Positions 8,261-18,144 of a stretch of 64,000 nt of DNA are shown here, in pieces. The stretch is taken from positions 186,001-250,000 of the forward strand of contig NZ_JAQFVF010000088.1 of NCBI RefSeq assembly GCF_027789125.1, in the 5' to 3' direction. Source of the DNA: Paenibacillus aestuarii. Its GTDB lineage: Bacteria > Bacillota > Bacilli > Paenibacillales > NBRC-103111. Below the pieces are notes generated by a model that made no database searches, was not told the origin of the DNA, and saw nothing but the letters and a program-made list of their open reading frames with translations. Each line of letters begins with the position of its first letter. Positions within the stretch are counted from its first letter, which is position 1. A program made the translations under genes and the position numbers.

Positions 8261-9328
8261 ATGAAAAAAGTGTTTACAACGGCACTCGTGGCTGTAACAG
8301 TTTCCGCAATGGCGCTGACAGGCTGTGCCAAGAAACCTGAGGCGAATACAGGTGGCGCAGCATCTCCTGCAGCAAGCGCAGCGGCATCGGCAGCTCCAAG
8401 CAACAACACAGGCAAGGATTTCAAAATCGGCATGGTTACCGATATCGGTGGCGTTAACGATAAATCCTTTAACCAAAGCGCATGGGAAGGTTTGAAAGCA
8501 CTTGAGAAGCAAACCGGCGCTAAAGTGAAGAATATTGAAAGTAAGAGCGATGCAGACTATACACCTAACTTGAACCAATTCGTTAAAGATAACTACAACC
8601 TGACTTGGGGTATCGGTTTCTTGATGGGCGATGCGGTTAAAGCCGTTGCTACACAAAACCCGAACGCTAAATTGGCTATTATCGATAACGTAGTTGATGC
8701 ACCGAACGTTGAGTCCGTAACTTTCTCCGAGCAAGAAGGTTCCTTCCTGGTTGGCGTAGTTGCAGGTCTGACAACGAAAACAAATAAAATCGGTTTCGTC
8801 GGCGGTATCGACATCCCGGTTATCAAACGTTTTGAAGCTGGTTTCAAAGCGGGTGTAGCAGCAGTTAACCCTAATGCGAAAGTACAAGTGAACTATACAG
8901 GCGCATTCGACAAGCCTGACCTTGGTAAAGCGGCAGCGGCGACGATCTTCAACGATGGCGCTGACATCATTTTCCCAGCAGCAGGTTCCACTGGTAACGG
9001 CGTATTTAACGAAGCTAAAGACCGCAACAAATCCGGCAAGAAGCTTTGGGTTATCGGTGTAGATAAAGACCAATCCCTAGAGTTTGGTGATGATGTAACA
9101 CTGACATCCATGCTGAAGCGCGTTGACCAAGCGGTAGTCCGTGTATCCAACGACATGATCTCTGGCAAGTTCCAAGGCGGTAAAACAGTTGTTCTCGGTT
9201 TGAAAGATGACGGCGTAGGCCTTCCTGAAACTTCCAAGAAGAACGTTTCTGCAGACATCCTCAAAAAAGTAGATGAGTACAAAGCAAAAATCATCAGCGG
9301 CGAGATTAAAGTTCCAGAAACTCCATAA
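8261..9328 (+). CDS. nupN: Nucleoside-binding lipoprotein of an ABC transporter (BMP family)
   Basis: 355 residues. A signal sequence ends in the lipobox LTGC (Cys at about 21), followed by a low-complexity Ala/Ser/Pro linker and a BMP/Med-type periplasmic-binding fold (KIGMVTDIGGVNDKSFNQSA is typical). Next come the ATPase and two permeases of the same class, so this is the receptor of a NupNOPQ-type guanosine/nucleoside importer. The 250-base upstream region holds a -10-like TATACT (8202-8207) without a good -35; I saw no purine riboswitch there. The ATG follows GGGGGTTAAG. A hairpin after the gene may raise receptor over transporter expression. Confidence 0.88.
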   Translation: MKKVFTTALVAVTVSAMALTGCAKKPEANTGGAASPAASAAASAAPSNNTGKDFKIGMVTDIGGVNDKSFNQSAWEGLKALEKQTGAKVKNIESKSDADYTPNLNQFVKDNYNLTWGIGFLMGDAVKAVATQNPNAKLAIIDNVVDAPNVESVTFSEQEGSFLVGVVAGLTTKTNKIGFVGGIDIPVIKRFEAGFKAGVAAVNPNAKVQVNYTGAFDKPDLGKAAAATIFNDGADIIFPAAGSTGNGVFNEAKDRNKSGKKLWVIGVDKDQSLEFGDDVTLTSMLKRVDQAVVRVSNDMISGKFQGGKTVVLGLKDDGVGLPETSKKNVSADILKKVDEYKAKIISGEIKVPETP

Positions 9329-9382
9329 TTGCTGTTGAACGTATAGAAGTGATAACACAGGTACTTAGCGTGTTTTAGTTGA

Positions 9383-9413
9383 AACAAGGCTAGTTGCATA
9401 AACTAGCCTTGTT
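9383..9413 (+). terminator. Perfect 13-bp hairpin between nupN and nupO
   Basis: AACAAGGCTAGTT (9383-9395) pairs exactly with AACTAGCCTTGTT (9401-9413) across a 5-base loop. The T-run is poor (CTTTAGTT), so it may terminate partly or protect the nupN 3' end, as is common after binding-protein genes in ABC operons. Confidence 0.75.
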
Positions 9414-9472
9414 CTTTAGTTAGAAGGGCTTTTTAAACTAAAGTGTTAAAAATTGATCCATAGGGTGATCTC

Positions 9473-11014
9473 ATGAGCGAATTAACCCCTGTTGTAGAGC
9501 TTTGTGGCATTACAAAGCGGTTCCCTGGCATCGTCGCCAATGACTCCATCAGCCTCAAGCTGCAAAAAGGCGAGATTCATGCCTTGCTTGGCGAGAACGG
9601 CGCAGGCAAATCAACATTGATGAATATCTTGTTCGGTCTGTATCAGCCGGATGAAGGTTATATTAAGATGCATGGCAATGAAGTGAAAATTGATAGTCCG
9701 AATCGCGCGATCGAGCTCGGCATCGGGATGGTGCATCAGCATTTTAAGCTGGTTCAGCCATTTACAGTAACGGAAAACATTATTTTGGGCATGGAGCCTA
9801 AAAAGGGCACGAAAATTGATTATCGTACGGCGCAAGAGAAAGTAAGCAAACTCTCGGAGCAGTACGGTCTGCGCGTAGATCCAAAAGCGAAAATCGAGGA
9901 TATTTCCGTTGGCATGCAGCAGCGTGTTGAAATCTTGAAAACGCTGTATCGGGGAGCCGACATTCTAATTTTTGACGAGCCGACGGCTGTATTGACTCCT
10001 CAGGAGATCAGCGAGCTGATCGAGATTATGCGCAATCTGGTCAAAGAGGGCAAATCCATTATTCTAATCACCCATAAGCTCAAAGAGATTATGGAAATCG
10101 CCGATACCGTGACGATTATTCGCCGGGGGAAAGTGATTGATTCAATAGCGACAGCCTCGGCAAATCCGCAAATTCTAGCGGAGAAGATGGTTGGCCGCGA
10201 TGTCAGCTTTAAAGTGGACAAGCAAGCCGCGAAGCTCGGCGAGCCTGTTCTGGAAGTGAAGGACTTAGTTGTTCGGAATCATCAAGGTCTAGCTGCCTTG
10301 AAGAGCTTGAACTTTGAAGTAAAAGCCGGAGAAATTCTCGGTATCGCCGGAGTCGACGGCAATGGCCAAAGTGAACTAATTGAAGCTTTGACCGGACTGC
10401 GCCCTGTAGACAGCGGCCAAGTAAAGCTGATGGGCAGTGATATTACGAATCAAACTCCGAGACACATTTCGGAGGCCGGATTATCTCATATTCCGGAAGA
10501 TCGACATAAACATGGCTTGGTTTTGGATTTCTCAATGAGCGAAAACATGGTGCTGGAAACGTATTTTCACCCTGAATATAACCGTGGCGGTCTGTTGAAC
10601 TACGAGGCAATCGATCGTCATGCTGAAGCGCTAATTAAGCAGTTCGACGTTCGGACGCCAAGCATTTATACAAAGGCCCGTTCCCTCTCAGGCGGTAATC
10701 AGCAAAAAGCGATTATTGCCAGGGAAATACACAAAAATCCAAATCTGCTGATTGCGGCACAGCCGACGCGGGGCTTGGATGTCGGGGCGATTGAGTTCGT
10801 GCATCGTCAATTGATTGAGCAGCGCAACAAAGGCAAAGCCGTACTTTTGATTTCTTTTGAATTGGATGAAATTATGAACGTATCTGACCGGATCGCGGTC
10901 ATTTACGAAGGACAGATTGTGGGCGAAGTACTGCCGCAAGAGACGAACGATCAGGAAATCGGACTTCTCATGGCCGGCAGTAAAGGCGCAGTGAAGGGAG
11001 CTGCTCATGAATAA
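9473..11014 (+). CDS. nupO: Nucleoside ABC transporter ATP-binding protein (double ATPase)
   Basis: 513 residues with two ABC domains in one chain. The first has Walker A GENGAGKST, a signature-like SVGMQQR and Walker B ILIFDEP. The second has a degenerate Walker A (GVDGNGQSE) but a clear LSGGNQQK signature and LLIAAQPTRGLD. This asymmetric arrangement is typical of sugar and nucleoside importers (RbsA/YufO type). It overlaps nupP by 8 bases, indicating translational coupling. Confidence 0.92.
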   Translation: MSELTPVVELCGITKRFPGIVANDSISLKLQKGEIHALLGENGAGKSTLMNILFGLYQPDEGYIKMHGNEVKIDSPNRAIELGIGMVHQHFKLVQPFTVTENIILGMEPKKGTKIDYRTAQEKVSKLSEQYGLRVDPKAKIEDISVGMQQRVEILKTLYRGADILIFDEPTAVLTPQEISELIEIMRNLVKEGKSIILITHKLKEIMEIADTVTIIRRGKVIDSIATASANPQILAEKMVGRDVSFKVDKQAAKLGEPVLEVKDLVVRNHQGLAALKSLNFEVKAGEILGIAGVDGNGQSELIEALTGLRPVDSGQVKLMGSDITNQTPRHISEAGLSHIPEDRHKHGLVLDFSMSENMVLETYFHPEYNRGGLLNYEAIDRHAEALIKQFDVRTPSIYTKARSLSGGNQQKAIIAREIHKNPNLLIAAQPTRGLDVGAIEFVHRQLIEQRNKGKAVLLISFELDEIMNVSDRIAVIYEGQIVGEVLPQETNDQEIGLLMAGSKGAVKGAAHE

Positions 11015-12086
11015 GGTTGTTAGAGTTTTTACCAGTGATTCGGCGATCAATCCGATCGTGGCAATCATCCTTGGGCTGTTATTCGGAGCGCTCGTCATGC
11101 TGGCTGGCGGTTATAACCCTATCGAGGCGTACAGTTCGTTGTTTGCAAGGATCTTCGGCAGCTCCTATGACATTGGAGAAGCTATCCGGGCGATTACTCC
11201 GCTTATCTTAACCGGTTTGTCGGTTGCCTTCGCATTCCGTACAGGATTGTTCAATATTGGCGCTGAAGGCCAAGTGGTCATGGGGATGACTGGTGCGACG
11301 ATCATCGGCGTGAAAGTGACCGGACTTCCCTGGATCATCCACGCTCCGCTTGCCGTTATCGTCGGCGCGCTGTTAGGTGGCCTTTGGGGAGCTATTGCCG
11401 GCTATCTGAAAGCAAAACGCGGCGTGAACGAGGTCATCACCACGATCATGTTGAACTGGATCGCACTATTCCTTTCCAACTATATCGTGAATACGTTCCT
11501 TCTGGAGCCTAAGCAGCAGCGTTCTTATATGATTCAAGATTCAGCTTCGCTGAGCATCGATTGGTTATCGAACATGCTGAACCACGCGCGGGTTCATTGG
11601 GGCACATTGATTGCGCTGCTTGCAGCCGTTGCATTCTATATCATCTTGATGAAAACGAAGCAGGGCTTCGAGCTCCGCGCTGTTGGGCATAACGTGGATG
11701 CGGCCAAATATGCCGGCATGAACGTGAACCGTAACATGGTGAAAGCGATGTTTATCAGTGGTATTTTCGCCGGGTTAGCCGGCGTGTTTGAAATTTTGGG
11801 CGTATTCCACTACCAGGTTGTAGCTGCGGCTTCACCAGGGTATGGCTTCGACGGTGTGGCGGTTTCCTTGCTGGGCGCTAACAATCCAGTCGGGATCGTG
11901 CTCGGTGCCGCGCTGTTTGGCGGACTCACTTACGGATCCGCAGGCATGAGCTTCGGTGCGGACGTTCCGCCGGAAATTATTCGAATCGTTATTAGTTCCG
12001 TTATTTTCTTTGTCGCCACACAAGGTATTGTGAAATGGATACTTATTCCGTTCTACGGCAAACGCAAGAAAGAGAGGGCGTCGTAA
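11007..12086 (+). CDS. nupP: Nucleoside ABC transporter permease
   Basis: 359 residues, strongly hydrophobic with about nine or ten membrane helices, of the BPD_transp_2 family (YufP/RbsC-like). FNIGAEGQVVMG and the NVDAAKYAGMN loop are characteristic. It starts inside the end of nupO and ends two bases before nupQ, so the three genes are one transcription and translation unit. Confidence 0.9.
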   Translation: MNKVVRVFTSDSAINPIVAIILGLLFGALVMLAGGYNPIEAYSSLFARIFGSSYDIGEAIRAITPLILTGLSVAFAFRTGLFNIGAEGQVVMGMTGATIIGVKVTGLPWIIHAPLAVIVGALLGGLWGAIAGYLKAKRGVNEVITTIMLNWIALFLSNYIVNTFLLEPKQQRSYMIQDSASLSIDWLSNMLNHARVHWGTLIALLAAVAFYIILMKTKQGFELRAVGHNVDAAKYAGMNVNRNMVKAMFISGIFAGLAGVFEILGVFHYQVVAAASPGYGFDGVAVSLLGANNPVGIVLGAALFGGLTYGSAGMSFGADVPPEIIRIVISSVIFFVATQGIVKWILIPFYGKRKKERAS

Positions 12087-12087
12087 T

Positions 12088-13071
12088 ATGGACCTTCTAT
12101 CAATGATAAACGCGTTACTGACCAAGTTCAGCGAACTTATTAATACGACGCTAGTTTATTCAACGGCGCTGATCTTCGGCGCATTGGGCGGTATCTTCTC
12201 CGAGCGCTCGGGTGTCGTCAATATCGGCATCGAGGGCCTCATGGTATCCGGGGCGTTCGCTTCAGCCGTGGGCGCCTACTATGCAGAGGAAGCCAACATG
12301 GGCATGTGGTCACCTTGGATCGGCTTGCTGACAGCGATCGTTTTCGCGCTGATTTTTGCGCTGATTCATGCGGTGGCGACGATTACGTTTAAAGCGGATC
12401 AAGTTATCAGTGGGGTCGTCATTAACTTCCTTGCTGCCGGCGTGACTGTATATCTGGTAAAAGTTTTGTTCAATGGCGCAGGTCAAACCGAGACGCTTAA
12501 TAATGTGTTTGGCAAATGGGAAATCCCACTGCTCTCGAAAATTCCTTATATCGGCTATGCGTTCTTTACGGCATATCCGACGACGTACATTGCTTTGATT
12601 CTCGTGGCCGTAACGTGGTACGTGCTGTTCAAAACACCATTCGGCTTGCGCCTCCGCTCTGTCGGGGAGCATCCGAGCGCTGCGGATACAGTCGGTATCA
12701 AAGTGAAACGGATTCGTTACATGGCCGTGCTGATCAGCGGTATTTTCGCCGGTCTTGGCGGAGCGACAATCACACTGACAACGACGAGCAGCTTCTCGCA
12801 CAACACGATTTCTGGACAGGGCTTTATCGCGATGGCGGCGATGATCTTCGGAAAATGGCATCCGGTAGGGGCGATGGGTGCCGCGGTATTCTTCGGGATG
12901 GCGCAAGCGCTCAACAATTTCATGCGGCTGTTCGATTTCTCCAAGCACATTCCGCAAGAATTCCTGTACATGCTGCCGTATGTGCTGACCATTCTAGTAT
13001 TGGCCGGTGCGGTAGGCCGGGCGAAAGCACCATCTGCTTTGGGCGAGCCTTACGATCCAGGCAAAAGATAA
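12088..13071 (+). CDS. nupQ: Nucleoside ABC transporter permease
   Basis: 327 residues, BPD_transp_2 family like its neighbour but a distinct subtype (YufQ). SERSGVVNIGIEGLM and the HPSAADTVGIKV loop match the second permease of BMP-type nucleoside importers. It pairs with nupP to form the membrane channel. An intrinsic terminator follows 12 bases after the stop. Confidence 0.9.
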   Translation: MDLLSMINALLTKFSELINTTLVYSTALIFGALGGIFSERSGVVNIGIEGLMVSGAFASAVGAYYAEEANMGMWSPWIGLLTAIVFALIFALIHAVATITFKADQVISGVVINFLAAGVTVYLVKVLFNGAGQTETLNNVFGKWEIPLLSKIPYIGYAFFTAYPTTYIALILVAVTWYVLFKTPFGLRLRSVGEHPSAADTVGIKVKRIRYMAVLISGIFAGLGGATITLTTTSSFSHNTISGQGFIAMAAMIFGKWHPVGAMGAAVFFGMAQALNNFMRLFDFSKHIPQEFLYMLPYVLTILVLAGAVGRAKAPSALGEPYDPGKR

Positions 13072-13083
13072 TCTTACACAAAT

Positions 13084-13132
13084 ATGCATGGCTAAGCGTC
13101 TCTGGGGACGACAGGCCATGCATGTTTTTTTT
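13084..13132 (+). terminator. Intrinsic terminator of the nup operon
   Basis: ATGCATGGC (13084-13092) pairs with GCCATGCAT (13115-13123), followed by G and eight T. Confidence 0.85.
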
Positions 13133-13157
13133 AATCCTGACATCTCGATTCCTCACG

Positions 13158-14018
13158 CTATAGCGATTTCATTTGGTTCCGGTACTCGGTCGGCGATACG
13201 CCATACCAACGTCGAAACTGTTTGGAGAAGTAGAGCGGATCGTGAAAACCGACAGAAGCCGCAATCTGCTCGACCGTCAGCTCCAAGCGTTCCCGCAGCA
13301 GCAGCCTGGCTTTATCTACGCGCAGCTTTTGCAGAAAAGCTACCGGCGTTACTTTCGTATGCCTTTTGAACAAGCGCGACAAATAAGCGCGGTTGTAACC
13401 GATGCTCTCTGCCATCAACTCAATGGTGATTGGTTCCGCGTATTGTGTGGAAAGATAATGAATGGCTTGCTGTACAATTCGATCGCTTTCGACATCCGCG
13501 ACGACATCATCCGCCGCCGCATGTGTCAAAAGTTCACAATATTCGCCAAGCAGCAATTGAAGGTACCCGCACGCTTTGAGCTGGGCGTTGCTCCGTTTGG
13601 CATGAAGCGCCTGCTGGATATGGCGGAACAGCACAGGAATCCGCCGGTTTCGCCTGGCATGGACGATGGGCTGCAGCTGGTTCACGCCCGAACTGGCGAC
13701 CAAGGGAGCGGCCTCAGGCCCGCTGAAGGCAATCCAACAGTAATGCCACGGATCCTCCGCATCGGATCGATAGCTGACCAACTGTTCAGGCTCAATGAAG
13801 AAGCTGTCGCCGGCGCCAAGCTCATAATCCTGCCCGTGGCAGGAAAAGGTGCCTTGGCCGGATATAATATAATGGACAAGATAATAATCGTATACCTTCG
13901 GTCCCAGTTTATGTTCCGCTTTGGTTTGGCTCTCCCCGGCAAAGAGCACAAGTAAGTTGTGGTCGGCCGCAGGGAGCGGATTGGAGACGACGTAATAGCT
14001 TTCCGGCTTAGTCATCAT
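13158..14018 (-). CDS. AraC-family transcriptional regulator, probable gal regulator
   Basis: 286 residues from the ATG at 14018; an ATG at 14027 is only two bases after GGAGG and is less likely. The N-terminal half is a cupin-type sensor (GTFSCHGQDYELGAGDSFFIEPEQ), and the C-terminal 100 residues are two helix-turn-helix motifs of the AraC/XylS type (IGYNRAYLSRLFKRHTKVTP and VGFHDPLYFSKQFRRWYGVS). It is divergent from galK-galE-galT with about 190 bases between the start codons, so local control of galactose use is the simplest inference. The ligand is unknown. Confidence 0.88.
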   Translation of the reverse strand: MMTKPESYYVVSNPLPAADHNLLVLFAGESQTKAEHKLGPKVYDYYLVHYIISGQGTFSCHGQDYELGAGDSFFIEPEQLVSYRSDAEDPWHYCWIAFSGPEAAPLVASSGVNQLQPIVHARRNRRIPVLFRHIQQALHAKRSNAQLKACGYLQLLLGEYCELLTHAAADDVVADVESDRIVQQAIHYLSTQYAEPITIELMAESIGYNRAYLSRLFKRHTKVTPVAFLQKLRVDKARLLLRERLELTVEQIAASVGFHDPLYFSKQFRRWYGVSPTEYRNQMKSL

Positions 14019-14103
14019 GGCGCGCATGCCCTCCTTTATTTACATAAACTTTATCATAATCAAGTTTAAAGATGAAGGCTATAAAATCACTTTTTTCCAT
14101 GTG

Positions 14104-14183
14104 GAAATTACATGCATCCATAGCTAATTCAGCAGCCATCTTTTATACTGAAATTACAAATCAACGTTTTGAAAATGGGTTCA
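14104..14183 (+). promoter_or_regulatory. galK control region: -10, direct repeats and cre-like site
   Basis: A -10-like TATACT at 14144-14149 has no good -35, as expected for an AraC-activated promoter. GAAATTACA occurs twice (14104-14112 and 14150-14158). TGAAAATGGGTTCA (14170-14183), just downstream of the expected start point, differs from the catabolite-response consensus TGNAANCGNNNNCA at one position (T for C), a position suited to CcpA roadblock repression. All three are by-eye candidates. Confidence 0.4.
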
Positions 14184-14206
14184 ATCATAGAAAAGGCGGT
14201 GCCACC

Positions 14207-15388
14207 TTGGCAAATTTACAAGCACTAAAGAAGACATTCGTTGAACTGTACGGCGACTCCTCAGCGTCTATCGCGGCTTTTCATGCTCCTGGACGCGTTA
14301 ATCTGATCGGTGAGCACACGGATTACAACGGCGGCTACGTATTTCCGGCGGCACTGACCTTCGGAACGACCATGCTGATTCGTCCGAGAGAAGACCGCAA
14401 CATCGGTTTCGCTTCCACGAACTTGCCGCTTCGCAAACAAATTTCCATAGACGAGTTGTCCTATCAAGAGGAAGATGACTGGATGAACTACCCGAAGGGC
14501 ATCTTTGTCCACCTGGCCAAAGAGGGCTTCCCGGTGACCAAAGGCTACGATCTTTTGTTCCACGGTGAAATTCCAAATGGCTCGGGGCTGTCCTCTTCCG
14601 CTTCCATCGAAGTCGTTACGGCATTCGGATTATTATCGATGGAAGGTTATCCGAAGGATACGGTGAAGATTGCGCTGCTGGCGCAAAAGACGGAAAACCA
14701 GTTCGTCGGTGTCAACTGCGGCATTATGGATCAGTTCGCAGTTGCCAACGGCAAGAAGGATCATGCGATCCTGTTAATGTGCGATACGTTGGAATACAGC
14801 CATGTTCCATTTAATAGCGGTAAATACAAACTGGTGATCGGCAACACGAATAAACGCAGAGGCTTGGTGGATTCCGCCTATAATGAGAGAAGAAGTCAAT
14901 GCGAGCAGGCGGTCACATACTTGCAGCAGCAGTATCCGGGTATTGAATTGCTCGGTCAGTTGAGCCTCGAACAATTCAACGCGGCTAAGCATCTCATTCC
15001 TGATGAAACCGTCAGCAAGCGAGCGCAGCATGTGATCGAGGAGATCGATCGAGTTCTGCAATCCATTGACGTATTGAAAGCGAACGACCTTGAAGCATTC
15101 GGCAAGCTAATGGTCGGGTCTCACAATTCGCTGCGCGATCTCTATGAAGTAACAGGTCCGGAACTGGACGCGATGGTTGAAGCTGCGCTTAAAGTGCAGG
15201 GCGTTCTAGGTTCGCGCATGACAGGTGCTGGCTTCGGCGGATGCACAGTATCCCTCGTGCACGAAGACAGCGTGCAGACGTTTATTGATCAAGTAGGCCG
15301 GGAGTATACGGAGAAAACGGGCCTGACGCCGAGCTTCTATGTTTGTGAGATCGGCAACGGTGTTGAAAAGCTGGAGGAGGCGCTATAA
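14207..15388 (+). CDS. galK: Galactokinase
   Basis: 393 residues from a TTG start at 14207, chosen because AAAAGGCGGTG precedes it and because the protein then has family length; the longer open frame adds 45 residues with no Shine-Dalgarno sequence. GHMP-kinase motifs are clear: GRVNLIGEHTDYNGG (galactokinase signature), the ATP loop GEIPNGSGLSSSASIE and the C-terminal GAGFGGCTVSL. It phosphorylates galactose at C1, the first Leloir step. The stop codon abuts the galE start. Confidence 0.95.
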   Translation: MANLQALKKTFVELYGDSSASIAAFHAPGRVNLIGEHTDYNGGYVFPAALTFGTTMLIRPREDRNIGFASTNLPLRKQISIDELSYQEEDDWMNYPKGIFVHLAKEGFPVTKGYDLLFHGEIPNGSGLSSSASIEVVTAFGLLSMEGYPKDTVKIALLAQKTENQFVGVNCGIMDQFAVANGKKDHAILLMCDTLEYSHVPFNSGKYKLVIGNTNKRRGLVDSAYNERRSQCEQAVTYLQQQYPGIELLGQLSLEQFNAAKHLIPDETVSKRAQHVIEEIDRVLQSIDVLKANDLEAFGKLMVGSHNSLRDLYEVTGPELDAMVEAALKVQGVLGSRMTGAGFGGCTVSLVHEDSVQTFIDQVGREYTEKTGLTPSFYVCEIGNGVEKLEEAL

Positions 15389-16375
15389 ATGGCAATTTTA
15401 ATTACGGGCGGTGCAGGTTATATCGGCTCTCACGCGGTTGCGGAGCTGCTGGAAAAAGGTGAAGATGTAGTCGTTGTGGATAACTTGCAGCAAGGCCATC
15501 GCGAAGCGGTCTTGGGCGGCAAGCTGTATGTTGGCGACCTGCGCGATAGTGAATTCATGGATACTGTATTTCGTGAAAATCAAATCGATGCGATTATTCA
15601 TTTTGCGGCCAATTCGTTGGTCGGCGAAAGTATGACAAACCCTGCCAAATACTATCACAATAACGTATACGGCACACTTTGCTTGCTGGAGAAAATGACG
15701 CAATATGGCGTCAAAAACATCGTGTTCTCCTCCACAGCGGCCACTTACGGCGAACCGGACAATATTCCGATTCTCGAGACGGACCGCACTTTACCGACGA
15801 ATACGTACGGCGAAACGAAGCTCGCCATGGAAAAGATGATGAAATGGTTTGATACGGCTCATGGCATCAAGTATGTATCCTTGCGCTATTTCAACGCAGC
15901 TGGAGCACATGCTAGCGGTAAAATCGGCGAAGACCACAGCCCTGAAACGCACTTGATTCCCATCATTTTGCAGGTCGCATTAGGTCAAAGAGAACATATA
16001 TCAATTTTCGGCGATGATTACTCGACAGAAGACGGAACGTGCGTCCGCGACTACATCCACGTCAGCGACCTTGCCAGCGCACACGTGCTGGCGGTTGAAA
16101 AGCTGCGCGCAGGTGCGGATAGCGCCATCTACAATCTCGGCAATGGCAAAGGCTTCTCCGTGAAAGAAGTCATCGACATCGCCCGCAAGGTTACGGGTCA
16201 CGCGATTCCGGCTGTCGTTCAGCCGCGCAGAGCAGGAGACCCTGCCGTGCTGATCGCATCTTCGGAACGCGCGCGGGCTGAGCTGGGCTGGAAGCCATCG
16301 CGCGATTCGCTGGAAGCGATCATCGAGAGCGCGTGGAGCTGGCATCAGCAGCATCCGAGCGGCTACGCGAAGTAA
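15389..16375 (+). CDS. galE: UDP-glucose 4-epimerase
   Basis: 328 residues, standard length. The Rossmann motif GGAGYIGSH, the catalytic SSTAATYG and [10 protein letters not shown] (YxxxK), and the late [11 protein letters not shown] stretch are all present. It interconverts UDP-galactose and UDP-glucose. The ATG directly follows the galK stop with GGAGG inside the end of galK. Confidence 0.96.
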   Translation: MAILITGGAGYIGSHAVAELLEKGEDVVVVDNLQQGHREAVLGGKLYVGDLRDSEFMDTVFRENQIDAIIHFAANSLVGESMTNPAKYYHNNVYGTLCLLEKMTQYGVKNIVFSSTAATYGEPDNIPILETDRTLPTNTYGETKLAMEKMMKWFDTAHGIKYVSLRYFNAAGAHASGKIGEDHSPETHLIPIILQVALGQREHISIFGDDYSTEDGTCVRDYIHVSDLASAHVLAVEKLRAGADSAIYNLGNGKGFSVKEVIDIARKVTGHAIPAVVQPRRAGDPAVLIASSERARAELGWKPSRDSLEAIIESAWSWHQQHPSGYAK

Positions 16376-16408
16376 GCTGCATCAAGGGAAACGAAAGGAG
16401 CCGGGAAC

Positions 16409-17986
16409 ATGAGTTTAGTTGCACCGAAACAAACGCAAACGGCGCTCAACATCGAGAGACTGCTGCAATTCGCAAGACAAAATGAGCTGATCGATGAGCT
16501 GGATATATATACTTCACGCAATGCGCTGCTGGATCTGTTCAGCCTTCCAGAGCCTTATCAAGGCGAGATGCCGAATGAAAAGCTGGACAGCCCTGCGGAA
16601 CTGCTTCAGCACTTGCTGGATGACGCCTACGAGTCGGGCCTGCTGCAGGAGAACACAAGCACTTACCGGGATTTGCTGGACGCGAAAATCATGGGCTTGC
16701 TGATGCCTAGACCATCCGAGGTCGTCCATCAGTTCTGGCATCGGGCGAAGACCACGGGTGTCGAGAAAGCTACGGATTATTTTTATAAGTTATCAATCGA
16801 TTCCAACTATATCCGCATGGATCAAATTCGCAAGAATGCGTACTGGCTGGCGGGCACGGAGTACGGCGATCTGGAGATCACTGTAAACCTCTCCAAGCCG
16901 GAAAAGGATCCGAAGGAGATTGCCCTGCTCAAAACGCTGCCGCAAAGCAGCTACCCCAAATGTCTCTTGTGCGTGGACAATTTGGGCTATGCGGGAAGAT
17001 TGAATCACCCTGCGAGACAAAACTTGCGCGTAATTCCGCTGGAGCTGGACAACGAGAAATGGTACTTCCAATACTCGCCATATGTCTATTACAACGAGCA
17101 CAGCATCATTTTCCACGAGCACCATATTCCGATGAAGACGACGGCGAATACCTTCTACCGCTTGCTCGATTTCATCGACCAATTCCCGCATTATTTCATC
17201 GGATCAAATGCGGATCTTCCGATCGTGGGCGGCTCGATTCTGAACCATGACCACTTCCAGGGCGGCAAGCACAAGTTCCCGATGGAAAAAGCGCCGAGTG
17301 AAGCCTTCTTCGCGCACCCTGAATTTGCAGGCGTGAAAGCGTCCATTGTGAAATGGCCGATGTCGGTCTTGCGCTTGAGCGGCCATAACAAGCAGACGCT
17401 CTACATGCTCGCCAGCAAGCTGCTGGAAGACTGGCGCGCCTACAGCGATGCGGAAGCGGACGTTCTCGCCTTCAGCGAGAAGGACGGACAGCGGATTCCG
17501 CATAACACGATTACCCCGATTGCCCGCAACAATGCACGGGGCGAATATGAGCTGGACCTGGTGCTGCGGAACAACCGCACCAGCGCGGAGCATCCGGATG
17601 GCATCTTCCATCCGCATCAGCACTTGCACCATATCAAGAAGGAGAATATCGGCTTGATCGAGGTGATGGGCCTCGCGGTGCTGCCGGGCCGCCTGCAGGC
17701 GGAGCTGGCGGAGATCGCCCGGCTTCTGACCGGCGAAGCCGATTTCAGCAGCGCGATCCGCGAGGACGCAGGCCATCCGCTGCATAAGCATGCGGCATGG
17801 ATTGAGGCGCTGCTCGCGAAGTACGGCAGCGCGATGCAGCTTGCCGAGGCGCAGACTGCGCTGCAGGACGAGGTCGGCGGCAAGTTCCTCGAAGTGCTGC
17901 AAGATGCCGGCGTCTTCAAGCGCACGGAAGCTGGGCAAGCGGCATTCGGCAAGTTCCTGGCGGCTGCCGGGTTCGTGCAGTCCTAA
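16409..17986 (+). CDS. galT: UDP-glucose--hexose-1-phosphate uridylyltransferase, Firmicute type
   Basis: 525 residues, the long class 2 GalT of Firmicutes and not the short E. coli type. The nucleophile motif is NHDHFQGG (HxHxQ) near residue 280, and SYPKCLLCVDNLGYAGRLNHP is typical of the class. It moves UMP between UDP-glucose and galactose-1-phosphate, completing the Leloir set. The ATG follows AAAGGAG. A strong terminator ends the operon. Confidence 0.95.
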   Translation: MSLVAPKQTQTALNIERLLQFARQNELIDELDIYTSRNALLDLFSLPEPYQGEMPNEKLDSPAELLQHLLDDAYESGLLQENTSTYRDLLDAKIMGLLMPRPSEVVHQFWHRAKTTGVEKATDYFYKLSIDSNYIRMDQIRKNAYWLAGTEYGDLEITVNLSKPEKDPKEIALLKTLPQSSYPKCLLCVDNLGYAGRLNHPARQNLRVIPLELDNEKWYFQYSPYVYYNEHSIIFHEHHIPMKTTANTFYRLLDFIDQFPHYFIGSNADLPIVGGSILNHDHFQGGKHKFPMEKAPSEAFFAHPEFAGVKASIVKWPMSVLRLSGHNKQTLYMLASKLLEDWRAYSDAEADVLAFSEKDGQRIPHNTITPIARNNARGEYELDLVLRNNRTSAEHPDGIFHPHQHLHHIKKENIGLIEVMGLAVLPGRLQAELAEIARLLTGEADFSSAIREDAGHPLHKHAAWIEALLAKYGSAMQLAEAQTALQDEVGGKFLEVLQDAGVFKRTEAGQAAFGKFLAAAGFVQS

Positions 17987-17991
17987 ATCGT

Positions 17992-18057
17992 AACACCCCT
18001 TAACAGGCATTAGGATTAGCTTTTTGGTTAATCCGATGTGTGTAAGGGGTGTTTTTT
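17992..18057 (+). terminator. Intrinsic terminator of the gal operon
   Basis: AACACCCCTTA (17992-18002) pairs with TAAGGGGTGTT (18043-18053), followed by T residues. Inside lies a second pairing (GGATTA/TAATCC). Confidence 0.85.
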
Positions 18058-18072
18058 GCGTCAAAGCGCCAA

Positions 18073-18102
18073 TTGGAAACGGCAGCCAGAATTTAGTACA
18101 CT
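18073..18102 (+). promoter_or_regulatory. Sigma-A-type promoter before the YhfP-like gene
   Basis: TTGGAA (18073-18078), 18-base spacer, TACACT (18097-18102). Confidence 0.5.
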
Positions 18103-18144
18103 GATTAAAGAATCATGCGAAATTCACGTGATGGGAGGGGTAAC

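Noticed and set aside
8252-9073. 273-codon minus-strand frame opposite nupN
   Set aside because: Antisense of a highly biased gene; the composition is Cys/Arg-rich and unlike any protein.
17204-18064. 286-codon minus-strand frame opposite galT
   Set aside because: It is a shadow of a high-GC third-position gene, includes the gal terminator, and has no Shine-Dalgarno sequence or recognisable domain.
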